A stretch of 64,000 bases of DNA, taken from assembly GCF_016863655.1 (NCBI RefSeq), contig NZ_BOPH01000023.1, forward strand, positions 37,570 through 101,569, given 5' to 3'. Numbering within the stretch: position 1 is the stretch's first letter; each line of letters opens with the position of its first letter. The notes beneath the pieces were generated by a model. It was not told where the DNA came from. It made no database searches and worked only from the letters and a program-made list of their open reading frames with translations. Positions 9,935 to 18,046 of the stretch are shown piece by piece. The stretch comes from Virgisporangium ochraceum (lineage in GTDB: Bacteria > Actinomycetota > Actinomycetes > Mycobacteriales > Micromonosporaceae). Position numbers and translations under genes: made by a program.

Positions 9935-10329
9935 TGTCCCTTCACCTCCACGTAGTGCGGGTTGTACATGACGCCGAACAGGTTGCCGAACGGATCGACC
10001 ACCGTCGCCGTGACGAAGCCGGCACCACGGTCGGCCGGCGGCTCGTGCCCGGTGGCACCCATCGACAGAAGTCGCTCGAAGGCGCCGTGGACGTCGTCGA
10101 CGTGCCAGTACACGACCACGCCGCCCGGGCCCTGCTCAATGCGCCCCGGCGGGCGGTAGCGGCTGTCGATCAGCCCGAGCTCGTCCAGGTCGTCGCCCAG
10201 CCGCCATTCGGCGTAGCCGTCGCGCAGGAAGTACGGCTCGGCGCCGATCAGCTCGGAGTACCAGTCCTTCGCGGCGTTCCAGTCGTCGGCCCAGTAGGAG
10301 ACGTTCGCCAAACCCCTCAGTTCGCTCAT
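9931..10329 (-). CDS. VOC (glyoxalase/bleomycin-resistance) family protein
   Basis: A 132-residue protein of the vicinal oxygen chelate fold. It starts with a strand-helix pattern around VSYWADDWNAAKDWYSELIG and ends with the usual VVDPFGNLFGVMYNPH. One full VOC module is present, so it probably works as a dimer. Members bind a metal and act on, or sequester, small molecules; the substrate here cannot be named. It is the first gene of a two-gene operon with the YdeI-type gene and is divergent from the WYL regulator, with a dyad between them (10351-10371). The regulator may therefore control it. Confidence 0.85.
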   Translation of the reverse strand: MSELRGLANVSYWADDWNAAKDWYSELIGAEPYFLRDGYAEWRLGDDLDELGLIDSRYRPPGRIEQGPGGVVVYWHVDDVHGAFERLLSMGATGHEPPADRGAGFVTATVVDPFGNLFGVMYNPHYVEVKGQ

Positions 10330-10350
10330 GTGGACAACGCTAGGAGGGGT

Positions 10351-10371
10351 TGAGGAAGGTTAGATTCCTCA
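10351..10371. promoter_or_regulatory. Candidate operator between VOC and WYL genes
   Basis: A perfect inverted repeat with arms TGAGGAA (10351-10357) and TTCCTCA (10365-10371), separated by 7 bases, lies in the 43-bp divergent gap. It ends one base before the ATG of the WYL gene. I see no Shine-Dalgarno sequence at normal distance for that gene, so its transcript may be leaderless and the dyad may cover the transcription start. Confidence 0.6.
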
Positions 10372-10372
10372 A

Positions 10373-11344
10373 ATGCTGGAGACTTCGGTTCGACTCCTAC
10401 GCCTGCTCTCGCTTCTGCAGCAGCGCCGGGAATGGACAGGCGCCGAGCTCGCGTCGCGCCTCGAGGTGACCACCCGCACGGTCCGCAACGATGTGGACAA
10501 GCTGCGCCAGCTCGGATACCGCATCGACTCGTCCACCGGCCCGACGGGCGGCTACCGGCTCGGCTCCGGCACCGCGATGCCGCCGCTGCTCCTCGACGAC
10601 GACGAGGCGGTCGCCGTCGCGGTCGGGCTGCGCGCGGCGGCGGCCGGGTCCGTCACCGGCATCGAGGACGTCTCACTGCGGGCGCTCACCAAGCTCGAAC
10701 GCACGCTCCCGTCGCGGTTGCGGCCCCGCGTGGACGCGCTGCGCACGGCCACGGTGTCGGCGGCCGGCGGTGGGCCGACCGTCGATCTGGAAACACTGTC
10801 CACAGTGGCGAACGCCGCTCACAACCGAGAGCGGCTGCGCTTCTCCTACGCCGGGCACGACGGGACGGTCAGCGTCCGGGACGTCGAGCCGCACACGCTC
10901 GTGTACACCGGCCGCCGCTGGTACCTGCTCGCCTGGGACACCGACCGGCGCGACTGGCGCACCTTCCGCGCCGACCGGGTCACCCCGCTGCCGCCGACCG
11001 GCGACGCGTCGGCCGCCGCACGGAGGTTCGTGCCGCGCGAGCCGCCCGGCGGGGACGCGGCCGCGCACGTGCTGCGCGGCGTGGTGTCGGCGCCGTGGCC
11101 GTACAAGGTGCGGGTCCGGCTGCGGGCGCCGGCGTCCGTCGTGGTCGAGCGGACCACACCGACCTCAGGCCGCGTGACCGACCTCGGCGACGGGACCTGC
11201 GAACTGGTGACCGGCTACGACTCGCTGGCCGACCTGACCACGTACCTGACCGGGTTCGAGGTCCCGTTCACCGTGCTCGAACCGCCCGAGCTCCGGGAGT
11301 TCCTCCGCGAGCGGGCCCGCCGCTACCTCGACGCGTCCTCCTGA
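10373..11344 (+). CDS. HTH- and WYL-domain transcriptional regulator (YafY/DeoR-like)
   Basis: A 323-residue regulator. Residues about 1-60 form a DeoR-like winged helix (LLSLLQQRREWTGAELASRL followed by TTRTVRNDVDKLRQLGY). A WYL domain covers about 135-230 and is recognised by RRWYLLAWDTDRRDWRTFRADR, where the conserved W-Y-L triplet is intact. A WCX-type C-terminal part follows. Such proteins sense small ligands, nucleic acids or stress signals and act as repressors or activators. It is divergent from the VOC-YdeI operon with a 7-bp-arm dyad between them, which suggests autoregulation and control of that operon. Its last 22 bases overlap the convergent DUF6585-like gene. Confidence 0.9.
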   Translation: MLETSVRLLRLLSLLQQRREWTGAELASRLEVTTRTVRNDVDKLRQLGYRIDSSTGPTGGYRLGSGTAMPPLLLDDDEAVAVAVGLRAAAAGSVTGIEDVSLRALTKLERTLPSRLRPRVDALRTATVSAAGGGPTVDLETLSTVANAAHNRERLRFSYAGHDGTVSVRDVEPHTLVYTGRRWYLLAWDTDRRDWRTFRADRVTPLPPTGDASAAARRFVPREPPGGDAAAHVLRGVVSAPWPYKVRVRLRAPASVVVERTTPTSGRVTDLGDGTCELVTGYDSLADLTTYLTGFEVPFTVLEPPELREFLRERARRYLDASS

Positions 11345-12150
11345 CGGCTCGCGTCGGCGAGCACCGCCTCCAGGGCGGGAATGTGGTCCAGGTCGTCGGC
11401 GTCGACCTCGATCACCGGGGTGTCGAGGCCGACCCGGTGGACGGTCAGCCCGTCGTCGTCGACCTCGACCCGGTCGACGTCGCCCCAGGGCACGGTGCCG
11501 GCCAGGTCGGTGCCGATGCCCCGCGGTCCGATCCGGACGTCGCCGAACTCCAGCTCCTCGCCGGCGGCGAAGCGGGCCCGGTGGTTGCGGATGATCCCGG
11601 GCAGCACCGCCTCCTCGATCGCCTCGGCGAGGGGACCGGTGTCGTGGAACTCGCTGTGGATCTCCAGCGGCACCCGGGCGGTGGTGAGGATGTAGTGGGA
11701 GTGGTAGGTGCGCTCGTCGGGCGTCCCGAGCAGGCGGGCCTCGTTCTCGTCGAGGTGGTCGACCGTGTGGTCGTAGTCGTCCACCTCGTTCCAGGCCACG
11801 ACCTCCGGATGCAGGTCGCCCATGACGATCACGAGGCCGCCGGTGTACTGGTAGAGCCGGCGCAGCCGTTTGCGCCGGCGGTGCTCCCAGACCTGCCGGG
11901 CGAAGATGATCGTCAGGGGCAGGCCCAGGGCCAGGCCCGCCCAGGAGACCCAGCCGTGGGTCAGCGCGCCGAGCGTCAGCACGACGGGACCGAGAGCGGC
12001 GACGTACGGGTTCAACGTGGTGTTGACGTCCCGCGCCGACATCCGCAGGGTGCCGGCGTACCGGTACTCCCGGATCAACGTGCCGAGCCCGTGGTCGTGC
12101 GCCACGTCGGCGACGTCCTCCGGTACCTCGACGTGCCCCTCGTCGTCCAC
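11323..12150 (-). CDS. DUF6585-like membrane-anchored protein of unknown function
   Basis: A 275-residue protein with a GTG start. After a cytosolic lead of about 45 residues there are two hydrophobic segments (about 47-63 and 66-85), a basic RRRKRLRR stretch, and a soluble C-terminal half whose strand-rich pattern (GGLVIVMGD, GTVPWGDVDRVEVDDDGL) resembles PH-like domains of the DUF6585 group. Function is unknown. It lies 7 bases downstream of the MDR oxidoreductase gene and probably shares its transcript. The gene ends inside the 3' end of the convergent WYL gene. Confidence 0.6.
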   Translation of the reverse strand: MDDEGHVEVPEDVADVAHDHGLGTLIREYRYAGTLRMSARDVNTTLNPYVAALGPVVLTLGALTHGWVSWAGLALGLPLTIIFARQVWEHRRRKRLRRLYQYTGGLVIVMGDLHPEVVAWNEVDDYDHTVDHLDENEARLLGTPDERTYHSHYILTTARVPLEIHSEFHDTGPLAEAIEEAVLPGIIRNHRARFAAGEELEFGDVRIGPRGIGTDLAGTVPWGDVDRVEVDDDGLTVHRVGLDTPVIEVDADDLDHIPALEAVLADASRQEDASR

Positions 12151-12157
12151 CTACCGA

Positions 12158-13177
12158 TCACAGCACCCGCGGGGTGCGGAATGTGCCACTTTGGCCGATG
12201 GTGAGCACGACCTTCGCGCGCGCGTGCTCCTCCTCCAGGTAGCGGATCGCGTCGGACGCCGCGCTGAGCGGGTAGGTCCGGTCGATCGCCGGAACGACCG
12301 TGCCCGCTTCGAGGAGCGCGGTCAGCGCGTCGAACTTCTCCCGGGCCGGTTTCGGCTGCGGCGTGAGGATCCGGTGGCGCCGGCTGAACCTCGCGGCCAG
12401 CGACCCGCGGATGAACAACCCCATGGGACCCACGAGGCTGCCGCCGGTCGACGTCCCGCCGCCCGACAGCACCAGGGTCCCGCCGTCCGTAACGCACCGG
12501 CGCAGATCCTTCAGCGACCGGTTGCCGACGAGGTCGAGGACGACGTCGTACCGTCCACTGTGGACAAAGTCCTCCCGTGCGTAGTCGACGACGTGCCCGG
12601 CACCCAGGCTCCGGACCAGGTCGACGTTGCGGGTGCTGCACACCCCGGTCACGTCGGCACCGAGCGCGCGGCCGATCTGCACGGCGAAGGTCCCCACGCC
12701 GCCCGAGGCGCCGTTGACCAGGAGCCGTTGTCCCGCGACGACCTTCGCCTCGTCGCGCAGGCACTCCAGCGCGGTGTTGCCGGCCAGCGGAACCGCCGCC
12801 GCCTGTTCGTGGGTGAGGTTCGCCGGCATGACGCCGACGAGGCGCCGCGGCGCGCGCACGTACTCGGCGAACGCGCCATCGACCTCCCCGTAGACGTCGT
12901 CGCCCTCCTTCAGGTCGGTGACGCCCGTACCGACGGCGACGACCGTGCCGGCGAAGTCGGTACCGACGACCCGCCCCCTCGGCGCGCGCAGCGACATGCC
13001 GGGCGTGAGGCGGGCGACGTACGGGTCGCCCCGCATCAGGTGCCACTCGCGGGCGTTCAGCGACGCGGCGCGCACCGCGACGAGGACGTCGTCCGGCCCG
13101 GGCGTGGGCGTCGGCGCCTCGCCGTAGGAGAGCACCGCTCCCGGTGCGCCGTACCCGTTCTGGATGACCGCCTTCAT
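12158..13177 (-). CDS. NAD(P)-dependent medium-chain oxidoreductase (quinone reductase/alcohol dehydrogenase-like)
   Basis: A 339-residue medium-chain dehydrogenase/reductase. The N-terminal GroES-like catalytic domain opens MKAVIQNGYGAPG and contains AASLNAREWHLMRGD; the Rossmann domain has the nucleotide loop NGASGGVG at 155-162. The structural zinc cysteines and the catalytic Cys of true alcohol dehydrogenases are not seen, which favours a zinc-free quinone oxidoreductase or enoyl-reductase-like activity. The start overlaps the stop of the DUF2306 gene (ATGA at 13174-13177), so they are coupled. Substrate unknown. Confidence 0.85.
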   Translation of the reverse strand: MKAVIQNGYGAPGAVLSYGEAPTPTPGPDDVLVAVRAASLNAREWHLMRGDPYVARLTPGMSLRAPRGRVVGTDFAGTVVAVGTGVTDLKEGDDVYGEVDGAFAEYVRAPRRLVGVMPANLTHEQAAAVPLAGNTALECLRDEAKVVAGQRLLVNGASGGVGTFAVQIGRALGADVTGVCSTRNVDLVRSLGAGHVVDYAREDFVHSGRYDVVLDLVGNRSLKDLRRCVTDGGTLVLSGGGTSTGGSLVGPMGLFIRGSLAARFSRRHRILTPQPKPAREKFDALTALLEAGTVVPAIDRTYPLSAASDAIRYLEEEHARAKVVLTIGQSGTFRTPRVL

Positions 13178-13821
13178 CGCGCCGCTCCCATCAGAGTCCT
13201 CCGGTGTGCCCTTCCACGGATGGCGACCTCCGCCACCGCGAGATTGATCAACCAGCCGGCGAGCATCGCGAACGCCTTGCCGGTCCGGTCGACCGGACCT
13301 GTCGCGGCGATGAACACCGCGTGGGTGAACGCCTGCGTGCCGGCGCCGAGCCCGATCGCGTAGCCCCGGACCATCCAGGCGCGGTGGCCCGCGAAGTCAC
13401 GCCGCCGGACGGCGACGGCACCGAGGACGACGGCCACGGCCATCGCGGTGCCGAACACCAGGCGGAACACCGTGACCAGCGTGCCCACATCGTCGGGCCG
13501 GGGAAAGAACACGGTGAGCCACAGCCCCGACAGCGCCGCGCCGAGCCCCGCCGGCACCAGGATCCGGCCGGTGACCCGGTGCCACGCCGGCCGCGCCATG
13601 CCGGTGCCCCGCCGGGGCAGGAACTGGAACGCGCCGAGGACGCAGAACACCGTGACCGTGACGATGTGCACCACGACCGGTACCGGGTCGGCGGCGAACC
13701 GCTCGTCGCCGGGGCCGGCGGCGGCGCCGGTCGACAGCTGCGTGACGCGGAACGCGCCGGCCGCCACCGGCACCGCGCTCAGCAGGAGCAGCCCCGTGGG
13801 GATGAGCCAACGTCGTGTCAT
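13174..13821 (-). CDS. DUF2306 integral membrane protein
   Basis: About 215 residues when started at the ATG at 13821 (MTRRWLIPTG); the frame extends upstream but that stretch is Arg-rich and not protein-like. Several hydrophobic segments are visible: a signal-anchor at the N-terminus, one around VVVHIVTVTVFCVLGAFQF, and three more ending at FAMLAGWLINLAVAEVAI. The pattern HxxTGR (HRVTGRILV) followed by RRRDFAGHRAWMVR is typical of DUF2306 proteins, which resemble membrane haem- or quinone-linked proteins but have no proven role. It is translationally coupled to the oxidoreductase downstream, which suggests a membrane redox pair. Confidence 0.75.
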   Translation of the reverse strand: MTRRWLIPTGLLLLSAVPVAAGAFRVTQLSTGAAAGPGDERFAADPVPVVVHIVTVTVFCVLGAFQFLPRRGTGMARPAWHRVTGRILVPAGLGAALSGLWLTVFFPRPDDVGTLVTVFRLVFGTAMAVAVVLGAVAVRRRDFAGHRAWMVRGYAIGLGAGTQAFTHAVFIAATGPVDRTGKAFAMLAGWLINLAVAEVAIRGRAHRRTLMGAAR

Positions 13822-13924
13822 ACCGACGATCGTGCTGCGCCGTCGGCGCCGGATCATCGGAGCGGAGGCCGGCCGGACACCCACCGATGGACGGGGACGG
13901 CTCCCGTACTTTCGGCGGCCCGGC

Positions 13925-13947
13925 GGGCCGGCCCGAAGGCCCGGCCC
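13925..13947 (-). terminator. GC-rich hairpin after the response regulator gene
   Basis: GGGCCGG (13925-13931) pairs with CCGGCCC (13941-13947) around a short CC/GG inner stem and a CGAA loop, with one bulged C. It lies 6 bases beyond the regulator stop, in the 132-bp gap before the DUF2306 gene. There is no U-tract, as is common for actinomycete terminators. Confidence 0.45.
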
Positions 13948-13953
13948 GGCGGC

Positions 13954-14616
13954 CTACCGGCCGGGGACCACCCGGCGGGTCTCGTAGGCCCACATCGCGA
14001 TCTCCACGCGGTTCCGCGCGCCCAGCTTCGCCATCAGGCTCGCGATGTGCGTCTTGACCGTGCTCAGCGTGATGTACAGGTCGCCGGCGATCTCGTTGTT
14101 GGTGCGGCCCCGCGCCACCGCGGCGAGCACCTGCTCCTCGCGGTCGGTCAGCGGGTCGACCGGCTGGCGGGGCGGTCCGGCCGGACCGGCCTCGACGAAC
14201 GCGGTGAGCAGCCGCGTGGTGACGGCCGGCGCGATCAGCGCGTCGCCCTCGGCCGCGGCGTGCACGGCCTGGGCCAGCAGGGTCGGGCCGGCGTCCTTGA
14301 GGAGGAAGCCCCGGGCGCCGGCGCGCAACGCGGCGTAGACATACTCGTCGAGGTCGAAGGTGGTGATCACGACGACCGCCATCGGGTCGGGCACGTCGGG
14401 GCCGGCGAGCGCCCGCGTCGCCTCGATGCCGTCGAGCAGCGGCATCCGGATGTCGAACAGGCACACGTCGGGGCGCAGCCGGCGGGCCAGGTCGACGGCG
14501 CGCCGCCCGTCGCCGGCCTCGCCGACCACCTCGATGCCCGGCTGGGCGTTGAGGATCATCGTCAGCCCGGTGCGCACGATCTCCTGGTCGTCGGCGACCA
14601 GCACCCCGACCGTCAT
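13954..14616 (-). CDS. NarL/LuxR-type response regulator
   Basis: A 220-residue regulator starting at the ATG at 14616. The receiver domain has the acidic pair in VADDQEIVR and the phosphoacceptor Asp55 in LFDIRMP, with the conserved Thr in VITTFD and Lys in LLKDAG. The C-terminal LuxR helix-turn-helix (LTDREEQVL, NNEIAGDLYITLSTVKTHI) covers about 155-210. Its start codon overlaps the kinase stop by ATGA (14613-14616), so it is the partner of the kinase upstream. Targets are not evident; a hairpin right after the stop may separate it from the membrane/oxidoreductase genes. Confidence 0.93.
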   Translation of the reverse strand: MTVGVLVADDQEIVRTGLTMILNAQPGIEVVGEAGDGRRAVDLARRLRPDVCLFDIRMPLLDGIEATRALAGPDVPDPMAVVVITTFDLDEYVYAALRAGARGFLLKDAGPTLLAQAVHAAAEGDALIAPAVTTRLLTAFVEAGPAGPPRQPVDPLTDREEQVLAAVARGRTNNEIAGDLYITLSTVKTHIASLMAKLGARNRVEIAMWAYETRRVVPGR

Positions 14617-15776
14617 GCGGCGCGGCGCGGGAGCACGGCGGTGACCGTCCAGCCGCGGTCGGGGTTGGGACCGGCTTCGCACGTGCCCCCGAGGAGGTCG
14701 GCCCGCTCGGTCATGCCGACGAGCCCGTACCCCGGTGACCCGAACGCCGGCCCGGCCTCCCCGTCGTCGGTGACCCGCAGCCGCACCGACGTGTCGTCGG
14801 CCGCGACGCGGACCTCGATGCGGGTGGCGTGTCTGGCGTGCCGGCGCGCGTTGGTGACCGACTCCTGCGCGAGGCGGTAGATCGCGCTGTCGACCGAGGG
14901 CGGCAGGTCGGTGGTGTCACCGTCGATCGCCACGTCGACCACGGGACCGCCGCGCGCGCCACCGGCGAGCGCGCCCAGGTCGGCGATGCGCTCGCCGGGC
15001 GCGCGGACGGCCGCCGGCGGCTGGGCCCCTTCGGCGCGGCGCAGCGCCTTGACGATCGTGCGCATCTCCGCCAGCGTCCGCGTCGCCTCGGCCTCGATGA
15101 CGCGCAGCGCGTCGGCCGCCGCGTCGGGGTTGGCCGCCAGCGTCGCCAGGCCCGCCTGTGCCCGGATCGCGATCGCGGAGACGTGGTGGGCCACCGTGTC
15201 GTGCAGGTCGCGGGCCAGCCGTTCGCGTTCGAGCAGCGCCACCGTCTCCAGTTCGCGCTGCCGGGCCTCCAGCTCGCGCTGCCGGGCGCGGGACCGGTAC
15301 CGCAGCGCCACCCCGCACGCCGCCGCCACCGAGAGGACCAGCACGCCCACGGCCGCCATGCCCAGGGTGATCTGCTGCAGCACCACCGAAACGGCCAGCC
15401 GGCCGAGCATGATGCCCGATCCGAGCACCACCTCGCGTCCGGATCCCCACCGGAACAGCGCGTACGCCAGGATCGTCAGAAAGCCCGTCGTCTGCAGCTC
15501 GGCCAGCTCGCCACCGGTGACCAGCGGGCTCAGGCCGCAGGTGCCGAACGCGATCGCCACCATGAGCAGCGGCCGGGTGCGTCGCCACAGCATGGTCGGC
15601 ACGAGCGCGAGCGCGAGGACGGTCGCCACCACCCGCCACCGGAGGTCGGGCGCCAGCACACCCTCGAGCACCACGGCGACGACCAGAACCGCGACGAGCA
15701 GCCAGTCGCGCCACACCCGCACGGGCGCACCGGGCGCCCGGGGCTCCGACCAGAGGGCACGCATGAACCACGGCAC
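14613..15776 (-). CDS. NarL-family sensor histidine kinase
   Basis: A 387-residue membrane kinase with a GTG start at 15776 (an in-frame ATG at 15764 is an alternative). The N-terminal 160 residues hold about five hydrophobic segments with very short loops, so the signal is probably sensed in or at the membrane. A coiled segment leads into the HisKA_3 motif LARDLHDTVAHHVS with the phosphorylated His192. The HATPase_c part has ESVTNARRHA (N box) and GYGLVGMTER (G box). It is followed, with an ATGA overlap, by its response regulator and preceded by the MbtH gene on the same strand. Confidence 0.93.
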   Translation of the reverse strand: MPWFMRALWSEPRAPGAPVRVWRDWLLVAVLVVAVVLEGVLAPDLRWRVVATVLALALVPTMLWRRTRPLLMVAIAFGTCGLSPLVTGGELAELQTTGFLTILAYALFRWGSGREVVLGSGIMLGRLAVSVVLQQITLGMAAVGVLVLSVAAACGVALRYRSRARQRELEARQRELETVALLERERLARDLHDTVAHHVSAIAIRAQAGLATLAANPDAAADALRVIEAEATRTLAEMRTIVKALRRAEGAQPPAAVRAPGERIADLGALAGGARGGPVVDVAIDGDTTDLPPSVDSAIYRLAQESVTNARRHARHATRIEVRVAADDTSVRLRVTDDGEAGPAFGSPGYGLVGMTERADLLGGTCEAGPNPDRGWTVTAVLPRRAA

Positions 15777-15824
15777 GCCACCGATGGTACGAGCGCGGAA
15801 GCCCGACGAGATCAGTCCAAAGGA

Positions 15825-16022
15825 CTAGTCGCCGCCCAGGTGACGTTGGCTCAACGGGTTCACGTCGTTCCACACGGCGTCGATGAACGCGAGGCACTCG
15901 GACTTGGATCCCACGCGCCCGGTCGTCTGCCAGCCCTCGGGCAGGGGCTGGTCGACCGGCCAGATCGAGTGCTGCCGCTCGGGGTTCAGCACGATCTGGA
16001 ACTGCTGCGAAGGATCGCTCAT
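15825..16022 (-). CDS. MbtH-family NRPS chaperone (orphan)
   Basis: A 65-residue protein started at the ATG at 16022; upstream in-frame codons are not conserved. All landmarks of the family are present: FQIVLNPERQHSIWP, PLPEGWQ, then CLAFIDAVWNDVNPLSQR, including the invariant tryptophans and the NxExQxSxWP motif. MbtH proteins bind and activate adenylation domains of nonribosomal peptide synthetases. No such synthetase lies in this window, so its partner must be elsewhere. It sits between a FAD monooxygenase (85 bases upstream) and the kinase (48 bases downstream), all on one strand, so the three could share a transcript. Confidence 0.9.
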   Translation of the reverse strand: MSDPSQQFQIVLNPERQHSIWPVDQPLPEGWQTTGRVGSKSECLAFIDAVWNDVNPLSQRHLGGD

Positions 16023-16107
16023 CGGCCCACCCGTCGTTGACGAAGCATCGACGACGGTACCATGTCTGATCAATCCACTGTGGACGGAAACTGTGGACGG
16101 AAGCCGG

Positions 16108-17241
16108 TCACCGTCCGAGTTCAGGCGGTGTCCAGTCGGCGTAGCGGGCCATCGACCGCAGCGCCGCGCGCGGCGGGGTGACGCGCATCAGCGCGTTGCG
16201 CGCGGCCACCACGACCGGGTTGGCGGCGCTGCTCATCCGGCCGATCCGGCGCGAGACGCGGGCCACCTTCTGGCTACGCGGCCGGCGGTCGCGGTCGTAC
16301 CGGTCGGGCGAGCCGGCGGTCGCCGCCAGCACCACGGCGTCCTCGAGCGCCTGGTTCGCGCCCTGGCCCAGGTTCGGGGTCATCGCGTGCGCCGCGTCGC
16401 CGAGCAGCACGACGTCGCCGCGCACGTACGTCGGCAGCGGAACGTCGAGGCAGCGCAGGTCGTCGTGCAGGATCGTGGCCGGGTCGGTGGCGCCCACCAG
16501 TGCGGGAACCGGGTCGTGCCACCCGCCGAAGCGCCGCAGCACCGCCGCGACCGGGTCCTCGTCGGTGACGGGCGCGGGCCCGTTGATGGCGGCGAACCAG
16601 TAGACCCGACCGTCGAGGAGCGGCACGACCCCGAACTCCTCCCCGCGTCCCCAGCTGATCGCGACGTCGATGTCACCGGGCCACGGGTCGCGGGTGACAC
16701 CGCGCCACACGATCACGCCGACGCGCGCCGGCCCCGGATTCTCCGGCCACAGCGCGGCGCGCACGGCGCTGTTGATGCCGTCGGCGCCGACCACCAGGTC
16801 GGCGTGCCGGGTGTGTTCGACGCCGTCGAGCCGGTAGGTGACGGTGCCGTCGGCCGACGCGCCGGTGACCGTCGCTCCCGTGTGGACGGTGCCGGACGGA
16901 AGCGCGTCCAGCAGGATCCCGTGCAGGACGGCGCGGTGGATGCCCACGGCCGACGTGCCGAGGATCTCGGCCATGATGTCGCCGTCGATCCGGGCGAGCC
17001 ACCTGCCGTCGGAGGTCCGGGTGCCGCCGCCGGCGTCGGGCCGGCCACCGGCCCGCACCGCGTCGCCCAGGCCGAGCTCGTCGAGGCAGCGCATGCCGTT
17101 GGCCTGCAGCACCAGTCCCGTGCCGGCCGGCGCCGTCGACGGCCGCCGTTCCAGCACCGTCACGTCCCAGCCCGTCAGCCGCAACCCGACGGCGGCGCCG
17201 AGCCCGCCGATGCCGCCGCCCACCACGATCGCCGTCCGCAT
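16108..17241 (-). CDS. FAD-dependent aromatic-type monooxygenase
   Basis: A 377-residue flavoprotein from the ATG at 17241. The Rossmann loop GGGIGG is at the N-terminus, the DG motif appears as VVGADGINSAVR, and the FAD-ribityl motif as LLGDAAHAMTPNLGQGANQALEDA split across the GD region. These three define the class A (PHBH-fold) hydroxylases, which use NAD(P)H and O2 to hydroxylate or epoxidise small molecules. The gene is divergent from a TetR gene with a perfect palindrome in the 43-bp gap (17253-17268), so it is almost certainly repressed by it. A role in tailoring a metabolite or detoxifying a drug fits; which one is open. Confidence 0.92.
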   Translation of the reverse strand: MRTAIVVGGGIGGLGAAVGLRLTGWDVTVLERRPSTAPAGTGLVLQANGMRCLDELGLGDAVRAGGRPDAGGGTRTSDGRWLARIDGDIMAEILGTSAVGIHRAVLHGILLDALPSGTVHTGATVTGASADGTVTYRLDGVEHTRHADLVVGADGINSAVRAALWPENPGPARVGVIVWRGVTRDPWPGDIDVAISWGRGEEFGVVPLLDGRVYWFAAINGPAPVTDEDPVAAVLRRFGGWHDPVPALVGATDPATILHDDLRCLDVPLPTYVRGDVVLLGDAAHAMTPNLGQGANQALEDAVVLAATAGSPDRYDRDRRPRSQKVARVSRRIGRMSSAANPVVVAARNALMRVTPPRAALRSMARYADWTPPELGR

Positions 17242-17252
17242 GTCCCACCGCT

Positions 17253-17268
17253 TTCTACAGATGTAGAA
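17253..17268. promoter_or_regulatory. TetR operator candidate
   Basis: Perfect 16-bp palindrome TTCTACAGATGTAGAA, arms of 7 bases around GA, in the 43-bp divergent gap between the monooxygenase and tetR. Its placement lets one repressor dimer shut both promoters. Confidence 0.75.
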
Positions 17269-17284
17269 GACGATACTACGGGAC

Positions 17285-17884
17285 GTGCCCAGCGACCGGA
17301 TCCCCACCCTCGCCGACGCCGCGATCGACCTCCTCGCCGACGCCGGCATGCGCGGGCTGACCCACCGCGCCGTCGATGTGCGGGCCGGGATGCCGCAGGG
17401 CACGACGTCGGCCTACCTGCGCACCCGGCAGGCGCTGGTGGAGGCCGTGGTGAACCGGCTGGCCGACCTCGACCGGCGCGACCTCGAGGCCACGCCGCTG
17501 CCCGACGCCATCGTGGACATGACCGACCTCGACGCGATCGCCACCGGCATCGCGTACCTGCTCGACCGGTGGCTGACCACCGACCGCCGGCGGACGCTGG
17601 CCCGCTACCACTGCGTGCTCGCGGCCACCCACCAACCCGAACTGCGGACGGTGCTCGCGCACGGCGCGGCGTCACGCACGCAGGCCCGCGCGATGATGGC
17701 CGCCGCCGGCGCCACCGACCCCGACCGGGCCGGCGACCACCTGGTGGCCAGCATCGACGGGCTGCTCTTCGACCGGCTGGCCGGCGCGGGCGCGCTGACC
17801 GCTCCCCCGGCCGGCACGGAGGAAGGCCGTGCCGACCTGACGGTTGCCGTCCGCGCGTTGCTCACGGCGTACTCGACGGCCTGA
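17285..17884 (+). CDS. TetR-family transcriptional repressor
   Basis: A 199-residue protein with a GTG start at 17285. The N-terminal helix-turn-helix (IDLLADAGMRGLTHRAVDVRAG followed by TTSAYLRTRQALVEAVV) covers about residues 8-55; the remainder is the all-helical ligand-binding domain. Its neighbour across the palindrome is the FAD monooxygenase, the probable target. No good ribosome site precedes the GTG, so the message may be leaderless. A large hairpin lies 57 bases after the stop. Confidence 0.9.
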   Translation: MPSDRIPTLADAAIDLLADAGMRGLTHRAVDVRAGMPQGTTSAYLRTRQALVEAVVNRLADLDRRDLEATPLPDAIVDMTDLDAIATGIAYLLDRWLTTDRRRTLARYHCVLAATHQPELRTVLAHGAASRTQARAMMAAAGATDPDRAGDHLVASIDGLLFDRLAGAGALTAPPAGTEEGRADLTVAVRALLTAYSTA

Positions 17885-17940
17885 CCGCACCGTGATGCGC
17901 GCACGCGAGCGGGACCCCGGAGGGCATGTGGGCGCACGGC

Positions 17941-17984
17941 GTTGCGGGTCGTGTGGCCCACTGGTTGACCGCACGACCCGCAAC
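17941..17984. terminator. Bidirectional hairpin between tetR and the small secreted peptide gene
   Basis: Arms GTTGCGGGTCGTG (17941-17953) and CACGACCCGCAAC (17972-17984) are perfectly complementary over 13 bases; three further pairs, one of them G-U, can extend the stem inward. It lies between two convergent genes (stops at 17884 and 18047), the only convergent pair in the window with such a structure. No U-tract is present. Confidence 0.65.
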
Positions 17985-18046
17985 CTCCCCCCGGAGCCCC
18001 AGCACTCAAGTCAAACGATCTCGGCTTCCGGGATCATGCCGCCTGC

